Positions 63,583 to 64,000 of a stretch of DNA of 64,000 nucleotides are shown one piece after another; the first letter of the stretch is position 1; each line of letters opens with the position of its first letter. Position numbers and translations under genes: made by a program. The stretch covers positions 62,001-126,000 of the forward strand of contig JAIMKV010000004.1 of the NCBI GenBank assembly GCA_020692205.1. Direction: 5' to 3'. Source of the DNA: Myxosarcina sp. GA_180221_E-2-1-MAG-40_15 (lineage in GTDB: Bacteria > Cyanobacteriota > Cyanobacteriia > Cyanobacteriales > Xenococcaceae). A model generated the notes under the pieces. It had not been told where the DNA came from and searched no databases. It was given only the letters and a program-made list of their open reading frames with translations.

Positions 63583-64000
63583 ATGAAAAACACTCCTAAT
63601 CCAGCACAAATTAATTCTTGTCATTGCGGTCAACTCCATCGAGGCGATCGCCGTTGGTTTTTGCGTTCACTTCTCTCCCAAATAGCGATCTCCTTTCCTC
63701 TTCTGCTAACTGCTCAACCCGCCAAGGCGGGAACCCATAAAGCTAAAGCATTGGTGCTAAGTTGTATTGATTTCCGCTTTTTAGAATCCGAATTTTCCTT
63801 TCTCTCACTTCAACATCTAGATCATCAGTATGACTGGATGGCTTTGGCAGGTGCTTCTTTGGCACTCACGGGTTTTCCCCACACAGCCGAAGCAGACGCT
63901 TTTTGGGATCAACTTGACTTATCGCGCCAACTACACCAGATCGAAAAAGTGATTATTCTCGATCACCAAGATTGCGGAGCGTATGCTAGCAAAATTGACC
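63583..64000 (+). CDS. Exported beta-type carbonic-anhydrase-like protein (partial)
   Basis: 139 codons are visible; the gene runs off the right edge. The N-terminus has a Tat-type leader (GDRRWFLRSLLSQIAISF, cleavage likely after PAKA at about residue 49). The zinc pattern of beta-carbonic anhydrases is present: Cys61-x-Asp63-x-Arg65 in LSCIDFRF and His128-x-x-Cys131 in LDHQDCGAY. The start lies three bases after the SulP stop, so the two genes form an operon. An extracytoplasmic enzyme next to a BicA-like transporter would supply or recycle bicarbonate at the cell surface. Confidence 0.88.
   Translation, partial: MKNTPNPAQINSCHCGQLHRGDRRWFLRSLLSQIAISFPLLLTAQPAKAGTHKAKALVLSCIDFRFLESEFSFLSLQHLDHQYDWMALAGASLALTGFPHTAEADAFWDQLDLSRQLHQIEKVIILDHQDCGAYASKID

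Overview
The window looks like a cyanobacterial chromosome segment. It carries chlH (chlorophyll synthesis), rbcR, glgA2, a phytol kinase and several small cyanobacteria-only families (DUF2811, DUF3285, DUF4090, DUF3172), is AT-rich, and is studded with the HIP1 octamer GCGATCGC. I assign no species. I see no rRNA, tRNA or CRISPR array and no complete IS element; the only transposase-like gene is a RAYT with its own palindromes.

Layout. 1-5 kb: end of a membrane protein gene, clpB, and a long AT-rich spacer with two fold-back repeats, then a membrane-tethered degenerate receiver protein. 5.4-10.4 kb: chlH, then a RAYT (REP-associated tyrosine transposase) with three related palindromes. 10.4-17.7 kb: efflux adaptor, methyltransferase, pth, DUF2811, FeS-type photolyase and a MacB-like permease; between the methyltransferase and pth a promoter and an intrinsic terminator on the + strand bracket a probable small RNA. 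18-24 kb: a large PAS histidine kinase with an AhpD-like N-terminus, glgA2, an M28 peptidase and a hypothetical protein. 23.4-31.3 kb is rearranged: a 243-bp block plus the 3' end of an MBL-fold gene occur twice with reciprocal truncations, and a trehalase fragment is joined to one copy exactly at a HIP1 site. In between lie MgtC, a TPR-like binding protein, a DASS transporter and a PanE-like reductase.

31-38 kb: a housekeeping minus-strand series (phytol kinase, DUF3285, ybeY, dgkA, trpG/pabA, MBL protein), then an MscS channel and glutamate dehydrogenase. 38-47.6 kb: short RND pump, NMT1-type lipoprotein, KefB-like antiporter, GT4, dUTPase, thioredoxin-like protein, NnrU/Z-ISO-like protein. 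47.7-54 kb: rbcR, DUF4090, DnaJ-pentapeptide fusion, ABC-2 permease, DUF3172, glmS.

54-64 kb is the most accessory-looking part. GT2, a PhyH-type oxygenase, a DegT aminotransferase, a QueC-like PP-loop ATPase with a four-Cys site and a hexapeptide acyltransferase suggest synthesis of a modified sugar or small metabolite; the PP-loop protein is the best candidate for an undescribed chemistry. Next comes an inorganic-carbon module: a SulP (BicA-like) transporter three bases upstream of a Tat-exported beta-carbonic-anhydrase-like protein, divergent from a small protein, a ComEC-like MBL protein lacking the usual metal motif, and an ArsR-type regulator without metal cysteines.
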